64,000 nt of DNA, taken from assembly GCF_000970045.1 (NCBI RefSeq), contig NZ_CP009505.1, forward strand, positions 620,001-684,000. The letters run 5' to 3'. Both the position numbers and the translations under genes were made by a program. The notes beneath the pieces were generated by a model. It was not told the origin of the DNA, ran no database searches, and saw nothing but the letters and a program-made list of their open reading frames with translations. Below are positions 1 through 8,848 of the stretch, one piece after another. Numbering within the stretch: the stretch's first letter is position 1; each line of letters starts with the position of its first letter. This DNA is from Methanosarcina sp. MTP4 (GTDB lineage Archaea > Halobacteriota > Methanosarcinia > Methanosarcinales > Methanosarcinaceae).

Positions 1-312
1 ATTCAGAATGGGTAGAGTGTGGTAGGAATGTTTTTCAAAAAGGGCGAAGATTTCTTCAAGCAGGGCGTCTTCATGGGCTATGACCACGTTTCGGGTCATG
101 ATTTCTCCTATCTTTATTTCCGCACAGCTTTTGCACTCCAGAGGATTGGTATCCAGTCTACCCGGGGGGTCTATGTCTTTTGAGCCTCTGACAAAATTCT
201 GCCCTTCTTTAAAATTCGGCTCTTTTTTAGATCCTGGCTCCTCTTTATTTTTACCCGCTTGATTTTTGGGAATTTCCGATCCTTTGGCCCCGAAGATGCC
301 GTAATTTTCCAT
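1..312 (-). CDS. CBS-domain protein, N-terminal part only (runs off window start)
   Basis: The reading frame is open from an ATG at 312 to the window edge, giving 104 residues of an incomplete protein. A strong ribosome binding site (GGGGGGAG) lies just upstream of the ATG. Residues 1-65 are low-complexity, rich in Lys, Gly, Pro and Glu, and contain a CKSC motif. From about residue 70 the frame reads like the start of a CBS domain (IGEIMTRNVVIAHEDALLEE, then HSYHTLPIL). CBS domains usually bind adenine nucleotides and act as sensory modules. The effector domain, if any, lies outside the window, so the function is unknown. Confidence 0.7.
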   Translation of the reverse strand, partial: MENYGIFGAKGSEIPKNQAGKNKEEPGSKKEPNFKEGQNFVRGSKDIDPPGRLDTNPLECKSCAEIKIGEIMTRNVVIAHEDALLEEIFALFEKHSYHTLPILN

Positions 313-569
313 AAGCTTCTCTCCCCCCGGTTCTTTTTCCTCCGATTCTCTCTTTCCTCCCGAAAATTTCACCCTGACAAGCCCCCTGCCCAATTATAAT
401 ATTTGTTTTCTTTCTTATGACCTTTTGTTCCGGGTATGCACTTTTGTTTGAAGCGCGTGGATATCTGTCTTTTTCCGTTTTTCTCCTTTCTGTTCTGTTC
501 CTTTCTCAGGGTTTCCCGTTCCTCTTATACATAGGTATATTTAAGGGATAGAATGAAATAGTCTACCTC

Positions 570-863
570 ATGGCTGAGGTTAAAATCAAATTATTTGCAA
601 ATTTGCGGGAGGCTGCCGGGACCCCTGAGTTGCAGCTCTCCGGAGAAAAAGTGCTTGATATTCTTTTATCTCTCACGGAAAAATTCCCCGGGCTAAAAGA
701 CCTCATTTTTGAAGAGGCGGAAGATGAAAGTGAAAACCCTGCCCTTTGCGGATACATAAATGTCCTTATCAACGGAAACAATGTCCGGCACCTGGAAGGG
801 CTCGATACTCTTCTGTCCGAGGCCGATGAAATAGCAGTCTTGCCCCCGGTTTCTGGAGGCTGA
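570..863 (+). CDS. MoaD/ThiS-family ubiquitin-like sulfur carrier
   Basis: This 97-residue protein has the size and pattern of the MoaD/ThiS beta-grasp family and ends in Gly-Gly (PPVSGG), the C-terminus that is adenylated and thiocarboxylated. In molybdopterin synthesis MoaD donates sulfur; in archaea such proteins can also act as SAMP protein modifiers. It lies 27 bases before moeA on the same strand, which favours a role in molybdenum or tungsten cofactor synthesis. The start ATG at 570 opens the sequence MAEVKIKLFANLRE, typical for the family. The window cannot separate a carrier role from a SAMP role. Confidence 0.85.
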   Translation: MAEVKIKLFANLREAAGTPELQLSGEKVLDILLSLTEKFPGLKDLIFEEAEDESENPALCGYINVLINGNNVRHLEGLDTLLSEADEIAVLPPVSGG

Positions 864-890
864 TTTACCTTTAAGGAGTGCTTGAAGAGT

Positions 891-2084
891 ATGGGCAAAA
901 TATTCAGGGAGCGGACCCCTGTCGGGGAAGCCAGAAAACTTTTTCTTGAAAATATCTCTCCGATTCGTGAGTCTGAAGAAGTGCCTCTTGAAGCCTGTGC
1001 AGGCAGGGTGCTGGCAGAGGTTGTAATCGCAGAGCGAAACGTGCCTCATTACCGGCGTTCAGCGATGGACGGATACGCAGTCAGGGCTTCCGATACCCTG
1101 GGAGCGACCCCTTCTAATCCCGTGTTGCTGCAGCTTTCGGAGAATGTAGGGGAAGGGACCTGCATCTGGGTGCATACTGGGACAGCCGTGCCTGACGAAG
1201 CCGATGCCGTGCTCATGGTTGAGGATACGGTGGTTGTAGGCGATATGGTCGAAGCCAGGGCTCAGGTCTATCCTAACAGGAACATCGGAATGGTGGGGGA
1301 AGACGTAAAAATAGGTGACCTGATCTTTGAAAAGGGACATTTCCTGCGTCCCTGTGACGCTTCAGTTCTCGCATCCCTGGGCTTTAGTGATGTTAGGGTC
1401 CTTAGAAAACCGGTAGTTACGATCATTCCCACGGGCGACGAACTCGTTAGTCGGGAAAACACCCTGGAAGTCCCACCTCCGGGAATGGTGCTCGAAACAA
1501 ACGGCCTGATGGCGGCTCTTTATGTTGAAAAGTGGGGGGGAATCCCCCGCTGCACCAAAATCGTGCCCGACGACCCGGAAAAGATTGCAGATGCCGTAAA
1601 AGCCAGCCTGGATGGGGATATGGTCCTAATATGCGGGGGAACTTCAGTGGGAAAGCGGGACCATGCTCCACAGGTAGTTGAATCTCTCGGGAAGCTGCTG
1701 GTACACGGGGTAGGAAGCGTTCCCGGAAAACCTGCAGCTTTAGGGGTCATAGGCGAGGTCCCCATTGTCTGCCTCCCCGGCTATCCTGTAGCCGGGCTTG
1801 TCGCCCTGTACTTCTTTGCAAGGCCCGGGCTGAGGAAATGCGGGGCAATTCCTGAAATTCCGGACACTGTTCTGAAAATGTGCCTGGCTGCAAAGCTCAG
1901 TTCCAGAATCGGGTATGTTAGTTTCGTGCGGGTAGTCTTCGAAGGAGACCGTGTAAGACCTTTGATGGGTGCCGGGGCAGGGGTCCTGAGTTCTGTTGCA
2001 AAAGCCGACGGCTATGTACTCGTGCCCGAAAATGTGGAAGGCTATGAAGCTGGTGAGGAAGTTTCCGTCTTTTTGATCGAATGA
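891..2084 (+). CDS. moeA: Molybdopterin molybdenumtransferase MoeA
   Basis: MoeA inserts molybdate or tungstate into adenylated molybdopterin to give the active cofactor. Family motifs are clear: SAMDGYAV near residue 57, IPTGDEL near 180, GGTSVGKRD near 247, and LPGYPVAG near 290. The length of about 397 residues is normal for a single-domain-set MoeA without a PBP-like fusion. The start is uncertain: AAGGAG at 873-878 is 3 bases from a TTG at 882 and 12 from the ATG at 891, and I give the ATG. The gene follows the MoaD-like gene closely. Methanogens need this cofactor for formylmethanofuran dehydrogenase. Confidence 0.93.
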   Translation: MGKIFRERTPVGEARKLFLENISPIRESEEVPLEACAGRVLAEVVIAERNVPHYRRSAMDGYAVRASDTLGATPSNPVLLQLSENVGEGTCIWVHTGTAVPDEADAVLMVEDTVVVGDMVEARAQVYPNRNIGMVGEDVKIGDLIFEKGHFLRPCDASVLASLGFSDVRVLRKPVVTIIPTGDELVSRENTLEVPPPGMVLETNGLMAALYVEKWGGIPRCTKIVPDDPEKIADAVKASLDGDMVLICGGTSVGKRDHAPQVVESLGKLLVHGVGSVPGKPAALGVIGEVPIVCLPGYPVAGLVALYFFARPGLRKCGAIPEIPDTVLKMCLAAKLSSRIGYVSFVRVVFEGDRVRPLMGAGAGVLSSVAKADGYVLVPENVEGYEAGEEVSVFLIE

Positions 2085-2280
2085 TTTCGGCTTTCATCCT
2101 CAATAATTTTTTTGATTGGTGCCTTATGTGGGATATGAAGTTCTTTCCTAAAACTCAACGGTGCAGGAAAAGGTCAATCCGGTTTCCTACTGCCTATAGA
2201 TAAAATTTTATACACAAAACCATAATATGCAGGAAGAGTTACAACCTATGGAAGAACTATAACCTTCAAAAGTGAAGATA

Positions 2281-2661
2281 ATGCCCTTTCTGGAAAAAGA
2301 TACGGACAAGATGTTTCTTATAGGAGCCGGAGGGTTTCTGGGTGCAGTGTGCCGGTTCCTGCTCTGCGAACTTGTTGATGCGGAGTTAGGGGTCCTTTCG
2401 GTAAACGTACTCGGGAGTTTCATGCTTGGAATGATCATGTACGACACGGAATACCTGGGGTTCATAGGGCCAAAAGGAAAAATCGCTTTTGGGACCGGGT
2501 TTATGGGGGCATTTACCACTTTTTCCACCTTTGCAGTCCAGTCTTTCGGGATGACCTTTCTTCCTGCAATGGGTAACATCAGCCTAAACCTTCTTTTGAC
2601 CCTTACAGGGGTTTTCCTTGGCAGAAGCGTAATAAAATCAATTTCAAGTCGGAGGATCTGA
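2281..2661 (+). CDS. Fluoride channel FluC/CrcB, first copy
   Basis: This is a small four-helix membrane protein of about 126 residues with CrcB/FluC signatures: [12 protein letters not shown] near the N-terminus, NVLGSFMLG, and [13 protein letters not shown], which holds the conserved Phe and Thr of the fluoride path. FluC proteins are dual-topology dimers that let F- leave the cell. The next gene, one base away, is a second FluC. Tandem pairs usually form a heterodimer with the subunits in opposite orientation. I looked for a crcB (fluoride) riboswitch upstream and did not see its consensus. A GTG at 2272 is an alternative start. Confidence 0.9.
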   Translation: MPFLEKDTDKMFLIGAGGFLGAVCRFLLCELVDAELGVLSVNVLGSFMLGMIMYDTEYLGFIGPKGKIAFGTGFMGAFTTFSTFAVQSFGMTFLPAMGNISLNLLLTLTGVFLGRSVIKSISSRRI

Positions 2662-2662
2662 G

Positions 2663-3031
2663 TTGTTTTTCCCGCCGGTTCTGGGAAAACTCCTCCTTGT
2701 TGGTGCCGGAGGCTTCATCGGGGCATCCCTCAGATATACGGTTTCAAGCCGGGTCCCGAAAATAAGGAGCATCCCCGCAGGAACCCTGACGGTAAATATT
2801 CTGGGAAGCATCGTCCTCGCGCTCCTGACTCTTTCCTCCGAACCTGAGTCCATGGTCTATCTGGTGAATATCGGAATGCTAGGCTCCTTCACAACTTTCT
2901 CCACCTTTGCCTATGAAACCTTCCGGCTCCTCGAAGAAGGTGAAAACCTCTCTTTTTTCCTGAATATCTTCCTGAATGTCACGCTCTGCCTGGCAGGTGT
3001 GAGTGTTGCATACATGGTTCTTAATGTGTGA
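2663..3031 (+). CDS. Fluoride channel FluC/CrcB, second copy
   Basis: This 122-residue protein is the second FluC homolog, with [21 protein letters not shown] and [13 protein letters not shown]. It starts at a TTG directly after the stop of the first copy, with GGAGG at 2652-2656 as a well-spaced ribosome binding site. The two copies are clearly related but diverged, as expected for a heterodimer with fixed opposite topologies rather than a recent duplication. It acts in the cytoplasmic membrane in fluoride export. Confidence 0.9.
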   Translation: MFFPPVLGKLLLVGAGGFIGASLRYTVSSRVPKIRSIPAGTLTVNILGSIVLALLTLSSEPESMVYLVNIGMLGSFTTFSTFAYETFRLLEEGENLSFFLNIFLNVTLCLAGVSVAYMVLNV

Positions 3032-3072
3032 TTTTAAATTCAGGTCCGGTAAGTACGGGGATATGGCCGAGT

Positions 3073-3310
3073 TATGTCTGTTGTCAAAGGTTATGCCTTG
3101 TAAGCTGAGTGTATGTCTGTTGTCAAAGGTTATGCCTTGTAAGCTGAGTTTTATGTCTGTTGTCAAAGGTTATGCCTTGTAAGCTGAGTTTTATGTCTGT
3201 TGTCAAAGGTTATGCCTTGTAAGCTGAGTTTTATGTCTGTTGTCAAAGGTTATGCCTTGTAAGCTGAGTTTTATGTCTGTTGGCAAAGTTACGGTTGTAA
3301 GCAGAGCTAG
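3073..3310. repeat. Tandem repeat, 40-bp unit, about six copies
   Basis: The unit begins TATGTCTGTTGTCAAAGG and recurs at about 3073, 3112, 3152, 3192, 3232 and 3272. The first period is 39 bp, the rest 40 bp; the last copy is degenerate. The copies abut with no spacers, so this is a minisatellite and not a CRISPR array. It lies just downstream of the fluC pair. The rest of 3311-3470 is AT-rich and shows nothing I can name. Confidence 0.95.
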
Positions 3311-3470
3311 GGCTGAACATTAAGTTAGCGTAAAAATAAACAACTGAAATCCAGTAACTGCTAGTAGTGTAAAATCAATAACAAATCAAGTAACCGAAAT
3401 CCAATTCCCGAAAAAAAATGAAGTAATATATTGAAAAGTCAAAAAAAGTGTAAGGGTAAAGCCCTTAAAA

Positions 3471-3644
3471 TCACTTAACAAGGGCTTTCGGGGACCTTCT
3501 CATGAAGCGCCTCTTGTGCCCGGAGGAAGTGAAGCGCTGTGCAGGCCCTGGGTGTGCCTTGTGTGCCTTTGACTTTTCGATCTTGATTACTCTGCCTTTT
3601 CTGCCTTTTGCCTTTATCCATTCAATGCTGCCGGTTTTGCCCAT
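3471..3644 (-). CDS. Small basic conserved archaeal protein (DUF5350-like)
   Basis: This is a 57-residue frame, very rich in Lys and Arg (about 18 of 57), beginning [18 protein letters not shown] and containing [21 protein letters not shown] chose the ATG at 3644 because AAGAGG sits 6-7 bases upstream; another ATG two codons earlier (3650) is too close to that site. The sequence resembles, from memory, the short DUF5350 family of methanogens, which has no known function. Its charge and PGPAQR-type motif suggest RNA or ribosome binding, but that is inference. The coding-like base composition against AT-rich flanks supports a real gene. Confidence 0.75.
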   Translation of the reverse strand: MGKTGSIEWIKAKGRKGRVIKIEKSKAHKAHPGPAQRFTSSGHKRRFMRRSPKALVK

Positions 3645-4029
3645 TATCATGCCTCTTAATTTTTAATCTGGATTTATTCCGGACCCGATTATTTTCGGAT
3701 CTGGTGATGGTTTTTTCGTAACCTGTTGCACTTTATTGCTCCCAGCTTCCGAGAGCCGCGGGTTTTGAAATCTCATCAGCGTTTCTCTGGCAATATAAGT
3801 GTCTTGATTCGATTATATATCTCTAATATATCTCTATAATTAATGATATTGAAGAAAATTTGTGATTCTCCGTTGCAAGCCTGAAATTGCGAAAATATAA
3901 ATGTTATCAAGCATTGGGTCTATCATAAAAAGAAATGCTAGTAATTAAATGTTGCGGAGATTTGCCGAAAATGAGGGCAGGTATCTCCTTATGAGAAGTT
4001 TTTGCTAAGATATTCCTGATGACAATTTT
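3645..4029. other. Intergenic, no gene seen
   Basis: This holds the divergent promoters of the small basic gene (minus) and the YkgJ-like gene (plus). TATA-like stretches occur around 3810-3850 (ATTATATATCTC, TATCTCTATAATTAATG). I see no RNA gene. Confidence 0.5.
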
Positions 4030-4755
4030 TTGAAAAAGGTGGTCAGCGTAATAAACAAATACCTTGAAACTGAGCTTGCCGAAGCTAAAAAAGATCTTGA
4101 GGGCTTGAGGACTTATCCGGACTCTGATTTTGCCTGCATCGTCAAAGAATTGGGCTTCAAATGCGAACTTTGCGCTCGCTGCTGTACGAAGGAGTTCAAC
4201 GACCACGTCTTCCTGCTCGACTCCGATGCAGCTGTAATAAAAGAAATCGATCCTGCAGCTCTCGAACCTGCTCCCTACTATGAGTTTTGCGACCAGAAAG
4301 GCCGGTTTTACGTCTCGGGCTATGCGCTGAAAACAAAAGCCGACGGTTCCTGCATCTTTCTCGAAAACAAACGCTGCAAAATTTATGGGAAGCGTCCCTC
4401 AATCTGCAGGGTCTATCCCTACATGCTCCACAAGGAGGCAGACGAAACGGGAAATGTCGACTGGCGGCAGATTAGCGGCCTGAACGAGCACGGGAGCTAT
4501 CACTCGGAGCTTGATGATTCCGAATGTGAAGCCGTCGTTCGGGAGACGAAAGCTTATGAAAAAGCCTACCTCCTGCAGTTGATTGATTTCTTCAAAGCCG
4601 TTCAGGCCCACTTCGAGAAAAACGGCCTGAAACATGTCCAGAGAACCTATGATAAAAGGATTCGAGAATTCCGGAAAGGTGAGGTCGAAATAGAGGTTTT
4701 CGTGTACTATGAGGGCCGGTTTGAAAAGCACACGCTGCACTCCGGAGAGGCTTGA
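4030..4755 (+). CDS. YkgJ-family cysteine-cluster protein (putative metal-binding)
   Basis: This 241-residue protein carries the YkgJ/UPF0153 cysteine cluster: CELCARCC near residue 46, then CIFLENKRCKIYGKRPSIC near residues 108-126, followed by RVYP. The family is annotated as Zn- or Fe-S-binding; its reaction is unknown. The C-terminal 80 residues are charged and look helical, with no recognised domain. The start is a TTG at 4030. A GTG at 4039 is possible and no strong ribosome binding site decides between them. It stands alone between divergent and convergent neighbours. Confidence 0.8.
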   Translation: MKKVVSVINKYLETELAEAKKDLEGLRTYPDSDFACIVKELGFKCELCARCCTKEFNDHVFLLDSDAAVIKEIDPAALEPAPYYEFCDQKGRFYVSGYALKTKADGSCIFLENKRCKIYGKRPSICRVYPYMLHKEADETGNVDWRQISGLNEHGSYHSELDDSECEAVVRETKAYEKAYLLQLIDFFKAVQAHFEKNGLKHVQRTYDKRIREFRKGEVEIEVFVYYEGRFEKHTLHSGEA

Positions 4756-4811
4756 CTGACTCCTTATCAAAAAAGTTGAATTGAAGAAGGAAAACTTGAT
4801 TTACCTAAACT

Positions 4812-5498
4812 TCAGTTCCTTTTTCCTTTGACTTTCCACTTCAGGAGGACACCTTCTTCTATCGGCTCTGCCGAGAGCAGTTCAAGTTTCAGGAGTTCGG
4901 CTTCCGTAAATCCTTCCCCATCTGCGAAGGTAGGGGCAGCTTTTCCTCCTATAATGACGTTTCCTGCAAAAGTATAGATTTCGTCCACAAGGCATGCGGA
5001 AAGCATTCCCCAGTTCAGGGTAGCACCGCCTTCTACCATCAGGGTATCGATCCCTATTTTTTTCAATTCCCTGGCAAGTTCGGGGAGGTCTACCCGTTCT
5101 TCACCGGTTTTGATGACCCTTGCCTTTTTTTCGAGATCCCTTACTTTCTCGGAAGGGGCTGACTTTGAAACGGCAATGATCCTCTTTCCCTCTCCTTTCC
5201 TGAAAATATCTGCGTCAAGAGGGGTCCTGGCGGAACTGTCTACGACGATCCTTACCGGATTTTCGTCTCTTCCTTCGGCTTTCCTAGTGGCTTTTCTCTC
5301 CGGGGATTTTACGGTGAGGCTCGGGTCATCTGCAAGCACGGTTCCTATTCCGACCATGATGGCGTCTGCCTGCGCCCGGAGTTCGTCCACCCGTTCAAAA
5401 TCCTGTTTTCCTGAGATACGGACCTGTTTGCGCTCTTTTGTCGAGAGCTTACCGTCTGCGGACATTGCGGAATTAATAAAAATAAAAGGTCTGTCCAT
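4812..5498 (-). CDS. 2,5-diamino-6-ribosylamino-pyrimidinone phosphate reductase (RibD C-terminal family)
   Basis: This 228-residue protein matches the archaeal stand-alone reductase of riboflavin and F420 precursor synthesis (MJ0671 type). It uses NAD(P)H to reduce the ribose of the GTP-derived pyrimidine to ribityl. Family signatures: INSAMSADGKLS at the N-terminus, DAIMVGIGTVLADDPSL near residues 45-61, IRIVVDSSART-like sequence near 82-90, and MVEGGATLNW near 150. The length is normal for a single reductase domain without the deaminase domain of bacterial RibD. It is likely monocistronic. Confidence 0.9.
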   Translation of the reverse strand: MDRPFIFINSAMSADGKLSTKERKQVRISGKQDFERVDELRAQADAIMVGIGTVLADDPSLTVKSPERKATRKAEGRDENPVRIVVDSSARTPLDADIFRKGEGKRIIAVSKSAPSEKVRDLEKKARVIKTGEERVDLPELARELKKIGIDTLMVEGGATLNWGMLSACLVDEIYTFAGNVIIGGKAAPTFADGEGFTEAELLKLELLSAEPIEEGVLLKWKVKGKRN

Positions 5499-5595
5499 GA
5501 CATGTGCTCCTTAAAAAAGTAATTAGGAGGAGGCATTTTTGGATTAATTGCCTCCTTTTGGGGGCATTTCTGATTTTGCCCCTTTTGAAAAAGCT

Positions 5596-6450
5596 TTATT
5601 CGGCGTCAATCAGTGGTTTCAGGAGGTCGCGGTCCCTCAGGAGCCCCTGCAGTTTCCTGTTGGAGTTGATGATGGGAATCTGGTCGATCCTGTTCCGTTT
5701 CATCTTCCTTGCACAGTCGCTTACCGAAGTTATGTATGTGGCAGTAATCGGTTCCCGGATCATCACGTCTTTTGCGATGAGGTTCGGGACTTTGATCCTG
5801 GAAACGCTGTAGTAAATACTCATGGTGTCGCGCATGGATTCCCAGGTCCAGGCGTCGTCGTCCGAACCTGCTGACATGTCAGACACCTCTACACTGTCTT
5901 CGATTACGCTGGCGCTCACGACGTCCCTGTCCGATATAATCCCCACGAGTTCCAGGTTTCCGTCAAGCATCGGGGCTGCCTTGACACCTGCGAGTTCCAT
6001 GATCCTGGCGATGACAGGTAAAGGCGTTTCACTGTAAGCTGCAACTACCTTCTTGTCAACATAGTCCTTGATAGGAGACTCGATGTTCATGTCGGCAATG
6101 GTGCCGATTACGTCTGACACCGTAACAAGCCCGACGAGTTTTCCGTCATCGACCACAGGTAACCTCCGAATCCTGTGTTCAAGGAGCAGACGGGCAGCGG
6201 TTTGCAGGTCCGACTCCGGGGTGATGGTGATAGGGTCTCTAGTCATGAGGAGGGCCAGCTGCTCCTCTTCGGGATTGCGCAGAATGTTACTTCTGGTTAC
6301 AAGCCCGACTACCTTCGAGTCCTTGAGCACGGGTACCCCTGAGATTTGTTTGTTCTTCAGGATTTTAAGAACCTCGTCTCTGGAACCGGGAAGGGTTGCA
6401 CATGCAACGTCCCTCACCATGATATCTTCAATGAAAATGTTTTTTGGCAT
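5596..6450 (-). CDS. Protein with four CBS domains
   Basis: This 284-residue protein consists almost entirely of CBS domains. Four repeats start with IEDIMVRDVA, LALLMTRDPITI, IKDYVDKKVVAAY and AKDVMIREPI, each followed by a VPV, LPVV, APML or IPII strand. Paired CBS domains form Bateman modules that bind AMP, ATP or SAM. No catalytic domain is present, so it is probably a sensor or a regulator acting by protein contact. I set the start at ATG 6450, with AAAGGTG 8 bases upstream; an in-frame extension to 6567 lacks such a site. It lies 103 bases downstream of the Usp gene and may be co-transcribed. Confidence 0.9.
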   Translation of the reverse strand: MPKNIFIEDIMVRDVACATLPGSRDEVLKILKNKQISGVPVLKDSKVVGLVTRSNILRNPEEEQLALLMTRDPITITPESDLQTAARLLLEHRIRRLPVVDDGKLVGLVTVSDVIGTIADMNIESPIKDYVDKKVVAAYSETPLPVIARIMELAGVKAAPMLDGNLELVGIISDRDVVSASVIEDSVEVSDMSAGSDDDAWTWESMRDTMSIYYSVSRIKVPNLIAKDVMIREPITATYITSVSDCARKMKRNRIDQIPIINSNRKLQGLLRDRDLLKPLIDAE

Positions 6451-6553
6451 CTCATCTACACCTTTGTTGTCGTATGATCCTGGATTTTTTCCTGGATACC
6501 CTTTTTGTTTAAAAACAACTCTATCCTGATTGTACAGGCTTCCGGTTTTTCGC

Positions 6554-6994
6554 TTAACTCCTGACAACCATTACCGGGATCTTTGAGTTCCGTACAACTT
6601 TCTCAGCAACGCTGCCAAGGAGGAACCTGTCAATCCCACTTTTTCCGTGTGTTCCCATTACTATCAGGTCAACGTTGTTGTTTTCTGCGAAATCGATTAT
6701 CTCGTTGCTCGGATGTCCTTCCCCAAGAATTTCTTTGACTTCAACCCCCGTGGCTTCTCCGGTTTCCTTTACGTAGGAAATCGCTTTATTCCCTTCATTC
6801 TTCAGGATTTCGTACATTGCTTCCCAACCGGCATCCATGGGTATTGAGGAAAAAGAAGATGTATCCACCACGTAGAGTGCATGGACTGTAGCCCCGCTCA
6901 TTTTTGCAATCTCAATCCCATAAGATATCGCCCTGTCACTGTTCTCAGATCCATCGGTTGCAATCACAATGTTCCTGTAAAACTCGCTTGTCAT
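6554..6994 (-). CDS. Universal stress protein, UspA family
   Basis: This is a 146-residue single Usp domain. The N-terminal strand reads NIVIATDGSENSDRAI, and the ATP-binding motif G-2x-G-9x-G-S appears as GTHGKSGIDRFLLGSVAEKV near residues 113-132, so ATP binding is likely. It ends with the strand IPVMVV. It overlaps the stop of the amidohydrolase gene by 4 bases (ATGA), which indicates translational coupling. The CBS gene follows. The partners suggest a nucleotide-sensing role, but the target is unknown. Confidence 0.93.
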   Translation of the reverse strand: MTSEFYRNIVIATDGSENSDRAISYGIEIAKMSGATVHALYVVDTSSFSSIPMDAGWEAMYEILKNEGNKAISYVKETGEATGVEVKEILGEGHPSNEIIDFAENNNVDLIVMGTHGKSGIDRFLLGSVAEKVVRNSKIPVMVVRS

Positions 6995-8121
6995 GTTATG
7001 TTCTCCATCTGCTTTGAATGAAGCACGGATAGTATATCGTCGGGTCTGGCCCGCCTGACGACTCCATTTATCGGGTCCTTTATCCCTGTAAGATTATTTG
7101 AATTTCCGTTAAGGATCATCAAATTAGCTTTATTCCCCTTTTCTATTGAACCCTTGGAATCAAGCCCCATTACAAAAGAACCATTAAGTGTACAAATTTT
7201 AAATACTTGTCTGTCATCAATCGAAAACACTTTGGACATAAATTCCATTTCAGCAAACATATTTACAGAATTTAACATTACATTATCAGTGCCGGCGGCT
7301 ACTCGAATACCTGCTTCGAGCATTTCGGCAATAGGTGCCATGCCAACTCCTGTTACAAAGTTGGATCTTGGACAGACAACTACCGGAATTCCGGCATCTG
7401 CTACCTGGTCCAGGTCTTTTTTTTCTGCTTTTGTAAGGTGAATGAGCAAATCAGGATTCAGTGAAAGGGCTTTTTCAATGTCGTCCCTCTTTTTTTCTCC
7501 TGCATGGATTGCAAAGAGTTTATTCCTTTTCCTGGTGCAGGCGGCAATTTCTTCTAGGCGCTTGAAGTCCAGATCGTTTGCTCCGCTCATCCCTAGCCCG
7601 TCAGAGTGCAAAAGAACTCTTTTTATCTCATTCAGAACGGTTTCCAGAGCTAATTCGGGTTTATCTGGTCTTCCGAATACAAGAGAATGGATATTAAGGC
7701 CTTCAAGAGCTTTATTCAGTGCTGCAGCCCCCACAACTCCTCCTTCTCTGAAATCCGCAAAAGCAAAAGTACCCGTTTCGATCATATCGAGCAGAGACCT
7801 TCTAATGCTTTCTATGAGGGCCGGATAGGATGTTTGTCGAAGTATCCGATGTTTCAATCCATCAGGGGGTTTTACAAGTGAATCAAGTTCTCTTTCAACC
7901 CTGAAACCGGAAACTTTCCCCAGAGACGGGTCTTTGAATACGGAATCCCCAAGGTGGGTGTGGGCGTTGATGAAACAGGGTGCTATAATGTTGGAAGAAT
8001 TAGTGTTTTCTTCTCCGATTTCCGTAATTATCCCGTTTTTTATGCAGACGTAGCCCCTGATAGGTTCAAGTTCGGGGCCTGAAATTATAGTTCCGGAGAT
8101 GATCTTTTCAATGCCGTACAT
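6991..8121 (-). CDS. Amidohydrolase-superfamily protein (cyclic deaminase-like)
   Basis: This 376-residue protein has the amidohydrolase layout: an N-terminal beta sandwich, the metal motif INAHTHLGD near residue 53, the metal ligand FAIHAGE near 200, and AGTDN near 277 carrying the conserved Asp. The closest general pattern is the ATZ/TRZ and SAH/MTA deaminase group. Substrate cannot be read from the sequence. The gene is first in a minus-strand unit followed, with a 4-base overlap, by the Usp gene. Confidence 0.8.
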   Translation of the reverse strand: MYGIEKIISGTIISGPELEPIRGYVCIKNGIITEIGEENTNSSNIIAPCFINAHTHLGDSVFKDPSLGKVSGFRVERELDSLVKPPDGLKHRILRQTSYPALIESIRRSLLDMIETGTFAFADFREGGVVGAAALNKALEGLNIHSLVFGRPDKPELALETVLNEIKRVLLHSDGLGMSGANDLDFKRLEEIAACTRKRNKLFAIHAGEKKRDDIEKALSLNPDLLIHLTKAEKKDLDQVADAGIPVVVCPRSNFVTGVGMAPIAEMLEAGIRVAAGTDNVMLNSVNMFAEMEFMSKVFSIDDRQVFKICTLNGSFVMGLDSKGSIEKGNKANLMILNGNSNNLTGIKDPINGVVRRARPDDILSVLHSKQMENIT

Positions 8122-8392
8122 AGAAAAGCAACCCTATTGTTTATGGCGCTTGAGTCCAATTATTGATGACCAGATATGGGCATCCTATATAACTTTTCCT
8201 TAAGAATCTTATATATTTTATGAAACTTTTTGTGTAGTTTGGTTCAAGTCGGTATATTTTCCGGATTTTTTCCATATATACACTATTAAATTCCCCCCAT
8301 ATGCTGGAATATGTCCTAACTATCCTTCCTGGCATGTCCTATCTGTAAACATGATATACGATATATGGTATATGCATGTAGGGGGCGTTATC

Positions 8393-8400
8393 TTTATATC
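8393..8400 (+). promoter_or_regulatory. Archaeal TATA box for the RNA candidate at 8421
   Basis: TTTATATC lies about 25 bases before the start of the GC-richer block at 8421, the usual distance from box A to the transcription start in archaea. A purine-rich BRE-like stretch (GGGGGCG) precedes it. Confidence 0.55.
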
Positions 8401-8420
8401 TAAATACAGATATTTAAACA

Positions 8421-8605
8421 CTCAGTCGCATTGTATAGGTCCTTGCACGAGGATATGGGATTCCCTGCCTGTGAATGTACAGACAACCCCAATGCGATAC
8501 ACCTATAGTGTGAGAATGCCCGGCACGAGGGTAACCGGAAGGGACTGCGGATTGCCAGAGGATGAACTTTCGGAGTTAGTGCGCTCGGGCTACAGCACTA
8601 TTTCT
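8421..8605 (+). ncRNA. Candidate structured non-coding RNA with pseudoknot
   Basis: This GC-richer block sits in AT-rich DNA behind a box A. It can form a pseudoknot: 8426-8433 pairs with 8490-8497 (8 bp) and 8434-8440 pairs with 8501-8507 (7 bp), both perfect and in A-B-A'-B' order. A second domain folds as 8506-8510/8596-8600, 8518-8522/8586-8590 and 8523-8526/8579-8582, enclosing 8530-8537/8548-8556 with one bulge. The pyrimidine-rich tract after 8600 resembles an archaeal terminator. I compared it by eye with SRP and RNase P RNA and saw no clear match. The 119-residue ORF across it (8351-8710) looks accidental. The flanks 8122-8392 and 8606-8848 hold nothing else I recognise. Confidence 0.5.
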
Positions 8606-8848
8606 ACCTGTTTTCCTTGTTCAATTTGTACTTTTATTTTTGTGGTTCTTCAGTCGTGGTCAGTAAGTTTTTTTGATAATGCTGGTCAGCATTCTTGGCA
8701 ACTCTTGTAACCGCTATTTGCCGCCTTCACCGATATAGTTGCGTGTATTTGATCAGTTGCAGATTAATCACTGATGTGGTTGTTGTATTGATTTATTGCA
8801 GATTAATTCGTTATTGATTTATAGGATATCCGGAAAAAGCTAACAAAC

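Noticed and set aside
2085-2280. Fluoride (crcB) riboswitch upstream of the fluC pair
   Set aside because: I searched by eye for the GGNGAUGG...GCUGAUG-type consensus and did not find it.
3073-3310. CRISPR array
   Set aside because: Repeats abut directly with no unique spacers and there are no cas genes in the window; the same holds for all other tandem arrays.
8421-8605. SRP (7S) RNA or RNase P RNA
   Set aside because: A CCGGAAGGG string resembles the SRP Alu/S-domain loop, but the flanking GUCAGG and AGCAGC parts are missing; the RNase P conserved regions are not seen.
8351-8710. 119-residue ORF
   Set aside because: It crosses the structured GC-rich block, has no recognisable domain and its start has no ribosome binding site.
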